Part shown: positions 1 through 9,600 of the stretch, one piece after another
Numbering within the stretch: the first letter of the stretch is position 1
How the letters are laid out: every line of letters begins with the position of its first letter
NCBI GenBank assembly: GCA_009792885.1
Contig: WMCF01000021.1
Span: 1,723,138-1,787,137, forward strand
Direction of reading: 5' to 3'
Source: Eremophila alpestris peregrina
Taxonomy: Eukaryota; Chordata; Aves; Passeriformes; Alaudidae
Length of the DNA: 64,000 nt
Notes under the pieces: model-generated
The model's database searches: none
The model's input: only the letters and a program-made list of their open reading frames with translations
What the model was told of the DNA's origin: nothing
Program-made: the position numbers and the translations under genes

Positions 1-2780
1 CCAAAGTACTGTGTGCTGGGGGCCACAGTTACACAGCTGCACACTTACTGTTCTCAGACTCCAGAAGCACCAGTGCACATCTCTCACACCACAGGATAGT
101 ACCCAGCATGGAAATGTACTGCTGATGTTATTCCAGACACCTTCAAATGTCATCCAAACTTGATACTCAAATGTTTTGTTCCTTAACTGAATGTACAGTA
201 GGCATTTTACATCTGATTTTGACTTCATGTATGTCCTTTAATTAGAATTTTGACAAAACTTCAGGTGCACTACTTCAGGCACACTGCAAAAGAGTGGCTG
301 TAGGAGATGGAGATATTTTTTTAGCTCCTCTCTGGGAACCTTTTTAGCTCTTCTCTGGTATTTTATGTAGCTATTTTTTAACCAGGTTTTTATTTCCACA
401 TCAGTGTTCGTCCATGCTATAACCTATAAACATGTAAGCTAATTTCAGGACACTGACTTTTACATTCAGATTGCTGTAGCTTTTTTCTGAAAAGGTCACA
501 AAATGACTATACCAGTAAACACAATTAGTGAATTAGGTTGCTGAGGAAGTAAAAAACAGCATAAATGACTACTGTAAAAGAGGCTAAAAGAGCAGGAGAT
601 AGGTTATTCCATTTGCAGGTAAGAGCATGCCTAAAGTACCTTTAGCATCTTGGTTGGATAGTGCTAGCTAGCAATGTGTGCTCTGTTCCAAAGCAGCAGC
701 CTGTATTTTTGGATCATCTTTCAAGACTGAGATGATATAAGGCAATTAATAGTGTTTTGTGACCTTCTGCACCGGTAGTCCATCTTTTTGGCATTGAAAC
801 TGATTTTGCCCAACTTGGCATTTTATCACCTAGGAGTACGTGGGGAGATCAAAGAGACACCTTTTACAGCAGCAGTGGAATGATTTAGTTCTGTCACACT
901 GTTCTTCAAATTCACCGTTTCTTACAGGCTGATGAGGCAAACCTCTTCTTTGCTTAATATCACATAAGGTACATTGAAAGGCTGTGAAGAGGCAGATGTT
1001 CTATAGCTTCACTTCATATGCAAAAACCTGTTATTCTTTATTTGCATTCAATTAGAAGTCAGACCCCGATGAATATCTAATGTAGGAAATGGGGAAAAGA
1101 TTTGCCATCAAGCATATGCTTTGCTTGTAGTGGATCTCAGAAAGCTGCTATTGTGTCTTCCTGCAGTGATTGGGTCATTTCTACTGTATTATTTACACCT
1201 TCCAGCTCAGGGGTAAAGAGTGTTAATAGGTGACAACTGGAATTATGTTCCTACTCTTAGAAATGTTGCCTTTCCTCGTTCCTTTTAAAAAGCCATTCTG
1301 CAGTTGCAGATTTCCCTTACTAAGTAGCTGTGTTTAAGGATTTAAATGCTGTAGCATTACTTCCATGTTAATTTTCTTTTTTGATACAGTTGGGCCTTGT
1401 TTGATCCTGTGAAGGCTCGCCATTCTCCTGGCAATCCTGAGTATATTATGAGGAGCTCAGAAGTTATAAAACTGTTGTGTTGTCAAGAAGGGAAGGTTCA
1501 AATGATCACTGTAATATGAAGCAGAAGTGGCAGACTCTTCCAGAACAGCTGCTGTGATTGCTGGGACCCTGTAAGAGCACACATACCAGGGTATTACAGT
1601 ACCTAGGGAGACATGGAAGTTGTCTGGAGCCTGAGACATCAGAGAGGGATAAAGCAGCTTTTCATCACTGCAGCACAGTGTCCTGCAGACTTTTGGGGAA
1701 AACGACAGGAATCTCATACCTTCCTAAACTGGGATGTGATTAGAAACTTGCTTTGTTACATCTTCCATCCTCTTTCTTCTCTGTAGACCACTCCCACCAC
1801 ATGTTCTGGAGAACACATGACATTTCTTCCTTTTTCCTCTTTTCTCCTTGCTTTGATCTAAGATTGTAAATTATACCATCCTTGCCCATATCCAAACAAT
1901 GCATTGACACAAAAGGGAAACCTTGAGAGTATTTTTCAGTGCTTTGCAAACTTAGACAGATTAATATTACTTCATGCATGCCTCAAGTTTGTAATTATTT
2001 TTTATCCTGCCATTGTGATAATAAAAAATTTCAAGATTTTAAGCAAAAACAAAAAGGTGCAACTTGATGAAATGATGAAACCAATTCTGTCACATACTGT
2101 TGCCTAATCCTCATGTTTTATCTGGGATTCTCTAGCATAGAATAAAGTGTAGAGAAACAACTGTTTTTCTGTGCAACAAGATTAAGTGTCTCATCTTGAA
2201 AAATAAAAAAATATGTCAGGGTCTCCTGTGAAAGTAATATGTATTTCAGATAATTGGATCAGGTGTCTCTGGACAGTTTCTCCAGACTGAGTCTGCTTCT
2301 GGTGAGCATTTTCTCAAGATGTAATAATGGGCAGGCTGAAATCCAGAATGAATCATTGTTTTAGTAGCAACAGCCCATCTGCAGCTGAAATCATTCATGG
2401 TGCCCCTTGGCCTATCTCTTAGTATGTCAAAAGCTGTACAGACATGAGGCTGAGGACAGACTGAAGGGGCTTGCAGTCATTTTGGGTTCCACTGTATCAC
2501 AGAAATCTGCCAAGTGGCTCATCAGGCCAGAATGCCAGTGCACCACTGCTGTGGTTGATTTCTGATGCCTGTTTTGGCACATAATGAGGATTTTGGGGTG
2601 TAAAGGGGAATGTGGTTTTTATCTTGATTTGTAAAAGCATGAAGATTTAGTAACCTGAAGAGGAAAAAGATATAAAATATCCTGCTACAGGAAATGAAAA
2701 AGTAAAATTGATGCTGATAAAAGGGATAGGGGAAGAGCAATGACATGCAGTATTTATTAAGAGCCCAGCTCACTGCAGTG
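1..2780. other. Intergenic DNA, no gene recognised
   Basis: This AT-rich stretch has only short reading frames without recognisable homology on either strand. By synteny it should lie between C19orf12 and CCNE1, whose coding sequence I looked for and did not find. No convincing repeat was recognised here. Confidence 0.6.
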
Positions 2781-2783
2781 AAT

Positions 2784-3240
2784 AAGGAATCACAGAATGG
2801 GTCAGGTTGGAGGGCCCAGAGTGGGTCTTCTGGTCCCACCTCCCTGCTCCAGCAGGGCCATCCCAGAGCTCATGGCACAGATTTGTGCCCAGGATTGTTG
2901 TGAAATGTCCCCAGTGAGGGAGACTCCACACCCTCCGTGGGCAGCCTGTTCAGTGCTCAGTCACTGCACAGGAAAGTTCTTCCTCATGTTCAGGTGGAAC
3001 TTCCTGGGCATCAGTTCCTGCCTGTTCCTCGTGTCCCATTGCTGAGCCCCATGGAGCAGAGCCTGCTCCGTGCTCTGACACCTCCCTTGGGACACGGAGG
3101 GAGCTGGGGCTGCTCAGCCTAGAGAAAAGACCACTTCTCAGTGGTCTTTTCTCTAGGCTGAGCAGCCCCAGCTCCCTCAGCCTGTGCTCCTAAGAGAGAT
3201 GTCCTGGGCCCTAAACAGAGAGAGAATACAGTGAGATTGT
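2784..3240 (-). mobile_element. CR1-type LINE fragment (antisense), containing a palindrome
   Basis: The + strand begins near 2784 with AATCACAGAATGGGTCAGGTT, which resembles the reverse complement of the CR1 3' end. It continues through a block like the CR1 3' region (GGCAGCCTGTTCAGTG near 2940, AGTTCTTCCTCATGTTCAGG near 2975) to a GGCTGAGCAGCCCCAGCTCC block at about 3157-3175. The element is therefore inserted in reverse orientation and truncated. An inverted 39-bp copy of its own sequence sits at 3097-3135. The right boundary is approximate. Identification is by recall of the CR1 consensus, not by a database search. Confidence 0.75.
3097..3178. repeat. Perfect inverted repeat, 39-bp arms with 4-nt loop
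   Basis: The left arm is 3097-3135, the loop TCTC is at 3136-3139 and the right arm is 3140-3178. The arms are exact reverse complements as read from the sequence. The right arm fits the expected antisense CR1 order, so the left arm appears to be the extra copy. It could form a cruciform or strong hairpin. Confidence 0.95.
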
Positions 3241-3376
3241 TGGCAGGATTGGATGTGCAGCAGGACTGCCTTGAACTCCACCAGCTCCTAGAATCAAAAA
3301 GCACACGAAGGTCTGCACCCCGAGCAAAGCTGTCCCTGCTTGTTGAGGAGGCCCTTCCCGAGGTGCAGGTGCGGAG

Positions 3377-3985
3377 CTGCAGGTTTCCCAGATCCAGGAG
3401 AGGAACTGTGGCTTTCCCAGATCCAGGAGAGGAACTGCAGGTTTCCCAGGTCCAGGAGAGGAACTGTGGCTTTCCCAGATCCAGGAGAGGAACTGCGGCT
3501 TTCTCAGATCCAGGAGAGGAACTGCGGGCTTTCTCAGATCCAGGAGAGGAACTGCGGGCTTTCTCAGATCCANNNNNNNNNNNNNNNNNNNNNNNNNNNN
3601 NNNNNNNNNNNNNNNNNNNNNNNNNNNNNNNNNNNNNNNNNNNNNNNNNNNNNNNNNNNNNNNNNNNNNNNNNNNNNNNNNNNNNNNNNNNNNNNNNNNN
3701 NNNNNNNNNNNNNNNNNNNNNNNNNNNNNNNNNNNNNNNNNNNNNNNNNNNNNNNNNNNNNNNNNNNNNNNNNNNNNNNNNNNNNNNNNNNNNNNNNNNN
3801 NNNNNNNNNNNNNNNNNNNNNNNNNNNNNNNNNNNNNNNNNNAGGAACTGTGGGTTCCCCAGATCCAGGAGAGGAGCTGCGGGCTTTCTCAGATCCAGGA
3901 GAGGAACTGTGGGTTCCCCAGATCCAGGAGAGGAGCTGCGGGCTTTCCCAGATCCAGGAGAGGAGCTGCGGGCTCTCCCGAGGTG
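3377..3985. repeat. 29-30 bp minisatellite (VNTR-like) with internal assembly gap
   Basis: Tandem units built on GATCCAGGAGAGGAACTG begin at about 3391, 3420, 3449, 3478, 3507, 3537 and 3567 before the gap, and at 3862, 3892, 3921 and 3951 after it, so the period alternates between 29 and 30 bp. The long open frames on both strands across this array result from the repeat and the Ns. I do not consider them genes. Flanking DNA at 3240-3370 and 3985-4200 is relatively CpG-rich. Confidence 0.95.
3573..3842. other. Assembly gap (270 N)
   Basis: A run of 270 unresolved bases lies inside the minisatellite array. The true array length is unknown. Confidence 0.99.
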
Positions 3986-4194
3986 CGGCTGCCGCCAGAT
4001 GGAGCCGCCGGGCAGCGGGACCCGGGAGCGGAAAAACCATCGCGGGGAGACCCTGAACAGCGCCGGGATCCAGCCCAAACCCACCTGAGAGCTGTGCTGG
4101 TACACGAGCATCCCTGAGTGCTCACCCAGGAGAGGAACAGGCAGGTTCCATTAGGTCCTGGCTGCGAACACCGTCGTATCTTAACCCAGCGGAT

Positions 4195-4262
4195 GCAAGA
4201 ACCAGATTCCCCTAAAGAACCAGATTCCTGTGTACCAGATTCTCCTGAAGAACCAGATTTCT
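4195..4262. repeat. Short degenerate tandem repeat (ACCAGATTC units)
   Basis: The core ACCAGATTC or ACCAGATTT recurs four times at irregular 15-18 bp spacing. In the + frame ending with a stop near 4330 it would read as repeated EPDS/VPDS-type peptide. I recognise no gene family and found no supporting splice context. Confidence 0.6.
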
Positions 4263-4330
4263 GTTATCTGCAGATGAGTCAGCGTTTGCATAAGAGTGTA
4301 GTGCGATTGCAACAGCACGTACAGCATTAA

Positions 4331-5245
4331 AGGATCTATACCCTACACAGTTACCTTACATTTCGATTTTAATCATTTCTATCATACTAAAAACAGACCA
4401 AATGATGTAGCCTTAATAACCCATGTGTATTTTTAACTGGAGTAGTGAAGTAATGATTCGGTTTGGCACAGTGATAAAAATTCCCTCCTTTGATGGTTGT
4501 CAGACTTCATTGCTTTTAATTTTGCCCCTTGAAAAGCTGCTTGCAGCTGGAATTTGGGGTGTTACTTTTTAAAATGTACATGGCATTTAGGTTCTTTGCT
4601 CATTTTAGGAATTACACTTGTGTTTTACATCCAAATCATAAAAATCAAGAGCATCAGTAGACCTGTAACATTTTGAGTTGTTACACAGAGAGTTATTTTA
4701 TGTGATCACATAAAGCATGGGGAGGTTAAGAAGTCCCCAGTGTAGCCACAGGAAAGGGACAAAAATTGTGAGTTATATTTCTCCTTCATTTTCTCATGCT
4801 GCATTTTCGATTTCTGAACAAGGAACTGGCGGAAGATGGTTTATCTTAAATCAGAAATTAAATCATAATGCAGGCTTAGTTTACAAAGCCAAAAACCTCT
4901 GTTATGAAACCATTCTTGAGGAAATGGCAGCATTTTTAACATTTGGCAGTAACTTTTCCAAGACTGTACTGGTATTAGGAACCAGTGTGATATTTCAGGA
5001 GCCATATGTGACACAGCTGTTTTAATGCTCGTTTGATTGCTCCTGGTGCTCTATCAGACTAGCACACTGCATTTTACTGAGCTGGTGACTGAAACTAACC
5101 TCGATGACAAGCATGCAAAAATGTTCTGAGATTAAATTCTCAGAGTAGGGCCAGGCATGTCCTAACACCATTCTGTGGCAGGCAGCCCCTTTCCTCCTCC
5201 TTTATCCTAGCTCAGGTAGCATTGGGATATTCTGTTCCACAACCA
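4331..5245. other. No gene or repeat recognised
   Basis: This is AT-rich unique-looking sequence. A 102-codon + frame at 4717-5025 has no recognisable similarity to a protein family and lacks splice or promoter context, so I leave it uncalled. Confidence 0.5.
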
Positions 5246-5251
5246 TGTTCC

Positions 5252-5461
5252 TAAAATCATAGCATCATACAATGGTTTGGCTTAGAAGGAGACCTTGAGG
5301 AAATATCTTGTTCCAACCTCCTGCCAGGGGACACCTTCCATAGTCCCAGGTTTCTCCAAGCCCTGTCCAACCTGGCCTTGAACCATTCCAGGGATGGGAC
5401 AGCCACAATGCCTCTCCTTCCCTATTCCAATGCCTCACCACAATCAAAGAATGTTTTCTCA
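5252..5461 (-). mobile_element. CR1 LINE fragment, 3' part (antisense)
   Basis: AAATCATAGCATCATACAATGG at its start, followed by TTCCAACCTCCTGCCAGGGG, GTCCAACCTGGCCTTGAAC and CATTCCAGGGATGGGACAG, is the familiar antisense view of the CR1 3' end. The element breaks off after AAAGAATGTTTTCTC and resumes at about 5909, with an unrelated insertion between. Confidence 0.88.
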
Positions 5462-5900
5462 ATGAAAGCAATGAAAAGGGAGGTGTCTTTACAAACAAAC
5501 TGTGGGCCTGCTGGTAGATAAAGCCAGACACTGACAGGTGAAAGAAGCAATGGGGGGAGCCAAAAATTCCAGAGGAATTCCACTAATTGACACAGACTGC
5601 TGCTCACCCAAGGCTGTGCTAAATTCATGGACTTGGGAGAACAAGAACAGGATACACATTAGAAGAGGCTCTGTATTAGGTGATTTGGGAATCTCTCAAG
5701 TACCTCAGCCACTGGGGAAAGGGAGGGGAAAATGCAGCTGGGAAGTTAGGGTAAAAAGGAGGCTGCGTCCTATAGCAATTTGAGAGACCCCATGGGAAAT
5801 GCCCCACGGCCTCTTCCTTTATTCAAATAAAGTTACAGAACATTATTTACTCCTCTGTCTCCTTTTTGGACATAAACCTCTGGCATCGTGAATTAATTTC
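5462..5900 (+). mobile_element. LTR-like repeat (copy 1) inserted in a CR1
   Basis: This segment of about 440 bp interrupts an otherwise continuous CR1 and is homologous along most of its length to 43440-43905. Both copies share an internal GTAGATAAAGCC / GTAGATAGGGCC block, CCACTGGGGAAAGG / CCAGTGGGGAAAGG, a GGCTGCGTCC / GGCTGCATCC block, a polyadenylation signal (AATAAA at 5826-5831) and the downstream CCTCTGTCTCCTTTTTGGACA. Size and an internal AATAAA with a downstream block fit a solo LTR of an endogenous retrovirus. Exact termini and the target-site duplication are not resolved, and no internal viral genes are seen. Confidence 0.6.
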
Positions 5901-5908
5901 CTGACAGT

Positions 5909-6095
5909 AATCTCTAATCTAAACCTCTCTCTGCCCACTGTGAACCCATTCCCCCTCGTCCTGTCACTACGTGCTCCAGCCTTGCCCCATCTCTGCTCTG
6001 AGTTCCCCTCCTGCACTGGAAGGTCACAGTGAGGTCAGGCCAAAGCGTCTCCTCTCCAGGCTGAGCACTCGCACCTCTCCCAGCCGCTCCTCGCA
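5909..6095 (-). mobile_element. CR1 LINE fragment, continuation beyond the insertion
   Basis: TAATCTCTAATCTAAACCTCTC, then CATTCCCCCTCGTCCTGTCACTACGTGC and CTCCTCTCCAGGCTGAGCA, continue the antisense CR1 that stops at 5461. The order and spacing match one CR1 copy divided by the intervening insertion. It runs into the C19orf12 CpG island, so its right end is approximate. Confidence 0.85.
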
Positions 6096-6660
6096 GCAGA
6101 GGCGCTGCACCGCTCCCAGCACGCCGGTGCCAGCTGCGGCCCGGGTGTGAGGGCCCGCACAGGGGCCGTGTCTGCTCCCGGCTGCGGGGCGGCGGCGCAC
6201 GGAGCGGAGCGGGCGCGGAGGGCCCGAGGCCGACACTGCGGGCCCCGCAGCCGGGCCCAGGGCTCCGCGGCCGGCGGCGCTGAGGGCGGGCCGGGCCCGG
6301 CAATCCGCGGACGGCGGCGCTGAGGGCGGGCCGGGCCCGGCAATCCGCGGCCGGCGAAGCTGAGGGCGGGCCGCGCCGGGCGCTCCGCCGGGCCCCTCCT
6401 CCGGCGCCGCCGCTGCGCGCTGCCCGGCCGGCGGGGAGCCGGGCGCTGCCGGCGGAGGTAGGCGGGAGAAGGGAGGAGGGCAGGGAGGGCGCGGCGGAGC
6501 TCGGCGCTGGCTCTGCCCGGGAGGGCCCCGCTCCACATCGGCCCGCGGGGTTGTGGCGTGTGCGGCCGCCGGGGCGCGGAGAGCCGGGAGAGCCGGCCCA
6601 GCCCCTGCGGCCCGGCCCGGAGCTGTGGCCGGGGCTCGGGTGCCGCGCTAATGCCCCTAC
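6060..6660 (+). promoter_or_regulatory. C19orf12: CpG island, probable C19orf12 promoter and 5' exon
   Basis: This is a dense CpG and GC-rich block in otherwise AT-rich DNA. It is the only such island in the 12.6 kb upstream of the C19orf12 start codon and lies in the orientation expected for its promoter. A good + strand donor, GAG/GTAGGC, occurs with GT at 6458-6459 and could end a noncoding first exon. The transcription start site cannot be fixed from sequence. It could instead serve another transcript such as the divergent CCNE1 side, but no CCNE1 exon was found in the window. Open frames across it on the - strand are composition artefacts. Confidence 0.65.
6270..6390. repeat. 40-bp tandem repeat inside the CpG island, about 3 copies
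   Basis: TGAGGGCGGGCC recurs at 6281, 6321 and 6361, an exact 40-bp period. The first two units are nearly identical through GGGCCCGGCAATCCGCGG. It is a short GC-rich minisatellite within the probable promoter. Confidence 0.9.
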
Positions 6661-9600
6661 AGGCCCTCAGGCCCCGCTGAACCCCCCTACAGCACAGAAT
6701 CCCCGAGTCATTATGGTGGGGAGGCAGCTCTGGGATCACCCAGCCCAGCCCTCCTGCCCAGGCAGGGTCGCCCCGAGGCGGCACAAACTCGTCTGGGTGG
6801 GTTTGGAATGAACATCTCATTGTCTTTTCTCCAAGTCACACTGCGACTGGAGCAATGCTTCAGTAGTAGTAAACCTGAAATTGACAGGAAAATAAATAAA
6901 GAAATAGCTGTGGTGTAATTAAATTTCGGCTATTTGAAAGGATTCATAATTACATTTTATGCTCAGCCTATTTTAGTCATAACATTTTTAATAAATTTTA
7001 AAACATTCAGAACGCGTTGATTAGTTTTAATGAGATGAAGTTTTGTGGTTTTGCTACGAGTCACGGAAAACATCTTTAATTTTCAGGCTTAGTTCAGATT
7101 TTGAAGATATCACTGCTGTGTGCTGTGCTAAGTACCTCTGCAGGGGAACAGCTCTGCTATTTGTGTTTCTGAGTGTCAGCTCTTTTTCTTAACTGAAAGT
7201 CTGATTATTGGCTTCAGTATAGCCAGCTAATGAAAGCAACCTGTAATTTTTTTGAATACAGCCTTCAAAATGGAGAAACTGTCTAGGAAATGCAGGAAAA
7301 ACAATCAATCTTAGTTTATAATTAGAAGGACAATGAATAGTCCTATAAAAATTCAAGGGCAGAAAGAGTTATGGCCAGTCTTTCACAGATGCTTTGTAGT
7401 TTAGCAGACCAGGTAAGCTGGGTATCCTAAGTGCCTAGATAGGTTAGGTGCCAAATTTCCTTTTATCTCAGTGGAATGAGATCATGCCCATCGAATATTT
7501 ACCTGCATTTTTAGGCAGCTAAGAACCTTGTAAAATCAGCTTCTAGGTCCCTAGGAGTAGTTTCCTCATCTAATGAGTAGATTTGTTACCTCTTGTGTTA
7601 AATAAACCAATTAAGTGCTTTGATTATATTACATGCTTTGATAAATACACAGAAGAAGAGCAATGCTCTTAAGGTCTGGTTCTTACAAAACAATATTAAA
7701 ATGCTGTTTTGTGCATTTCAATTGAATTCAGGTTGTCTAGCAAATACCAGAGTTTCTTACTATCTCCTCATATAATTGAAACTAAAAGAAATCTAAGTAA
7801 ATATATAGTCAGTAAAATATTAGTACAGTAAATATTTGTAGATTTAGTGAATCCTTGTGGTTAGGAAAGAAGAGTACCAAATGCTGATGTGAGAATGGCA
7901 GTAAGCGTGTTTTAACCTTTATGCCATCAAGCAGGAGTAAACCCTTTCTTAGCAAAATAAATGAAAATTGCAAATGCAGAGCAGGTTCAAAACTGGTATA
8001 TTTGCTGACTGATGATGCCAATGATTTATATCAGACAGACCACCTGCTTTGCAGGTTTCAAATACTAGACCAAGCTCTAAAGGTAGGATTTTCAGAAAGT
8101 GATGATTTAGGAGCCAGATGCTGCTCATGCTTACAGGATGTGTATGGACCAGTGATGAGATGGTCCTCCTTTGCAGATGGGAATATCTTTACTCCCTGTC
8201 TGTCCACCAGCTGTTATTGAAACAATTGATGGACTTCTGGCCTATTTAATCAATCAGATGACATCCTCTTGCACCCTTGTTTGTGAAGTTGTGTTCTTTA
8301 GTCTGTCTCAGTGTCCGAGTACCTTGTGTGTGGATTTGCTCCAGTGCTCTTCTCATATTTCTTACAAAAGGTTGCAGTGCACACAGAGCTGTTGCTGTAC
8401 AGTTGAGACAGAAGAAATTGCCACCTCACATTCTTGTTCATCACCGTATGGTGTCCACCATGATGCAGACAGCTCCAGGTAAGAGGACTTAGCTCTGTAT
8501 CTTCAGGGTGTGGTGTGTTTGGAATGTGGGTGTGGTTTTGTGCTGTGCACATGCACGTGGCAGAGATGCTCACTCAGTCACCTCAGCCAGGAGCTGTAAG
8601 GAGTGGTGAGGACAGCTCGATGGGGGGCAGGGGAGAATGGCTCCTATGTGGGCACTGGGGAAGAGGCTCATTTTTCTCCAAGTGGGATAGTGAGCCCAGG
8701 GATAGAAGGGCTTTGGCTTGTCTGAAGTCATCATTTGGTGAAGGGGAAGTAGGGTAATGGGATGGGAATGTTAAACTGGAAAGAGCTGAAATGAGGTTCA
8801 CACCATAGAGTTATCTGGGGACCCCCTTCAATTATTTGTATTAGTCAGTGAGTTGGGTATGATGTTGTTTTAAGTTTTTCTATGTCATTTTTCTTCTTAA
8901 GGAAACCTGCTGGTTGTAGGTCCAAAGTTGAGATGTTGTAACATGATCTTATCATTCCTTTGGATAGGGAGAGCAGGAACATTGCTCACTTCTTTCCCCT
9001 GTCCTTGGGGTGAAAGTGAGGGAGGAAGCATCAACTGAAGTACAGAATTTAAGACTTGGATGCGTATTTGGGGAGACCACAAAGACACAATGAAAGCAGC
9101 CATTGAATTGCAGTGGAACAAAAACATTGCACAACAAAGCTGGATTTCTCAGCTGACTTCATGTTCTAGAACTCCTGGGTTTGGTTTTTTCTTGAGGTGC
9201 TGAAGATTCTTGGTACCATGTGAAGTCAGTAGGAGCTGTGGGGTCTTAGCCCCTTTGATAGCTGCACACAATTTTTATGGATGTTTACATTTCTATCTCT
9301 TCATTAGACCAAATCCAGTGTTTTACAATCCTGGTGTTTCCTAATGCCTGGGTGAATTCAGCAGGGAACAATTTGTTGCTAGAATCAAATTGCACATTAA
9401 GTTACTTGTCAGTTACACCATCAGAGTTTGTAAATGTTTTTTTGCTATGGTGATTGTACCTCTAACGCACAAAGTTTACAGTTTCTTCTGTGCTATTGTG
9501 GGGTAGGATCCTTGCTTCTTTGTAGCACCACTGGCATTTTGCAACGTGTATCTTCTGCTGCTTGTGATTCAGCTCGATAGGTTGATGTCAGATGCAACTT

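Noticed and set aside
3119..4111. 330-codon - strand frame and matching + strand frames across the minisatellite
   Set aside because: The peptide is a repeated translation of the 29-30 bp unit and of unresolved bases, open on several frames at once.
1..6000. CCNE1 exons expected by synteny at the left edge
   Set aside because: No frame or fragment resembling cyclin E1 was found; the gene probably lies outside the window.
6024..6820. Long - strand proline/arginine-rich frames at the first CpG island
   Set aside because: They are composition-driven, include part of a CR1, and have no similarity to a known family.
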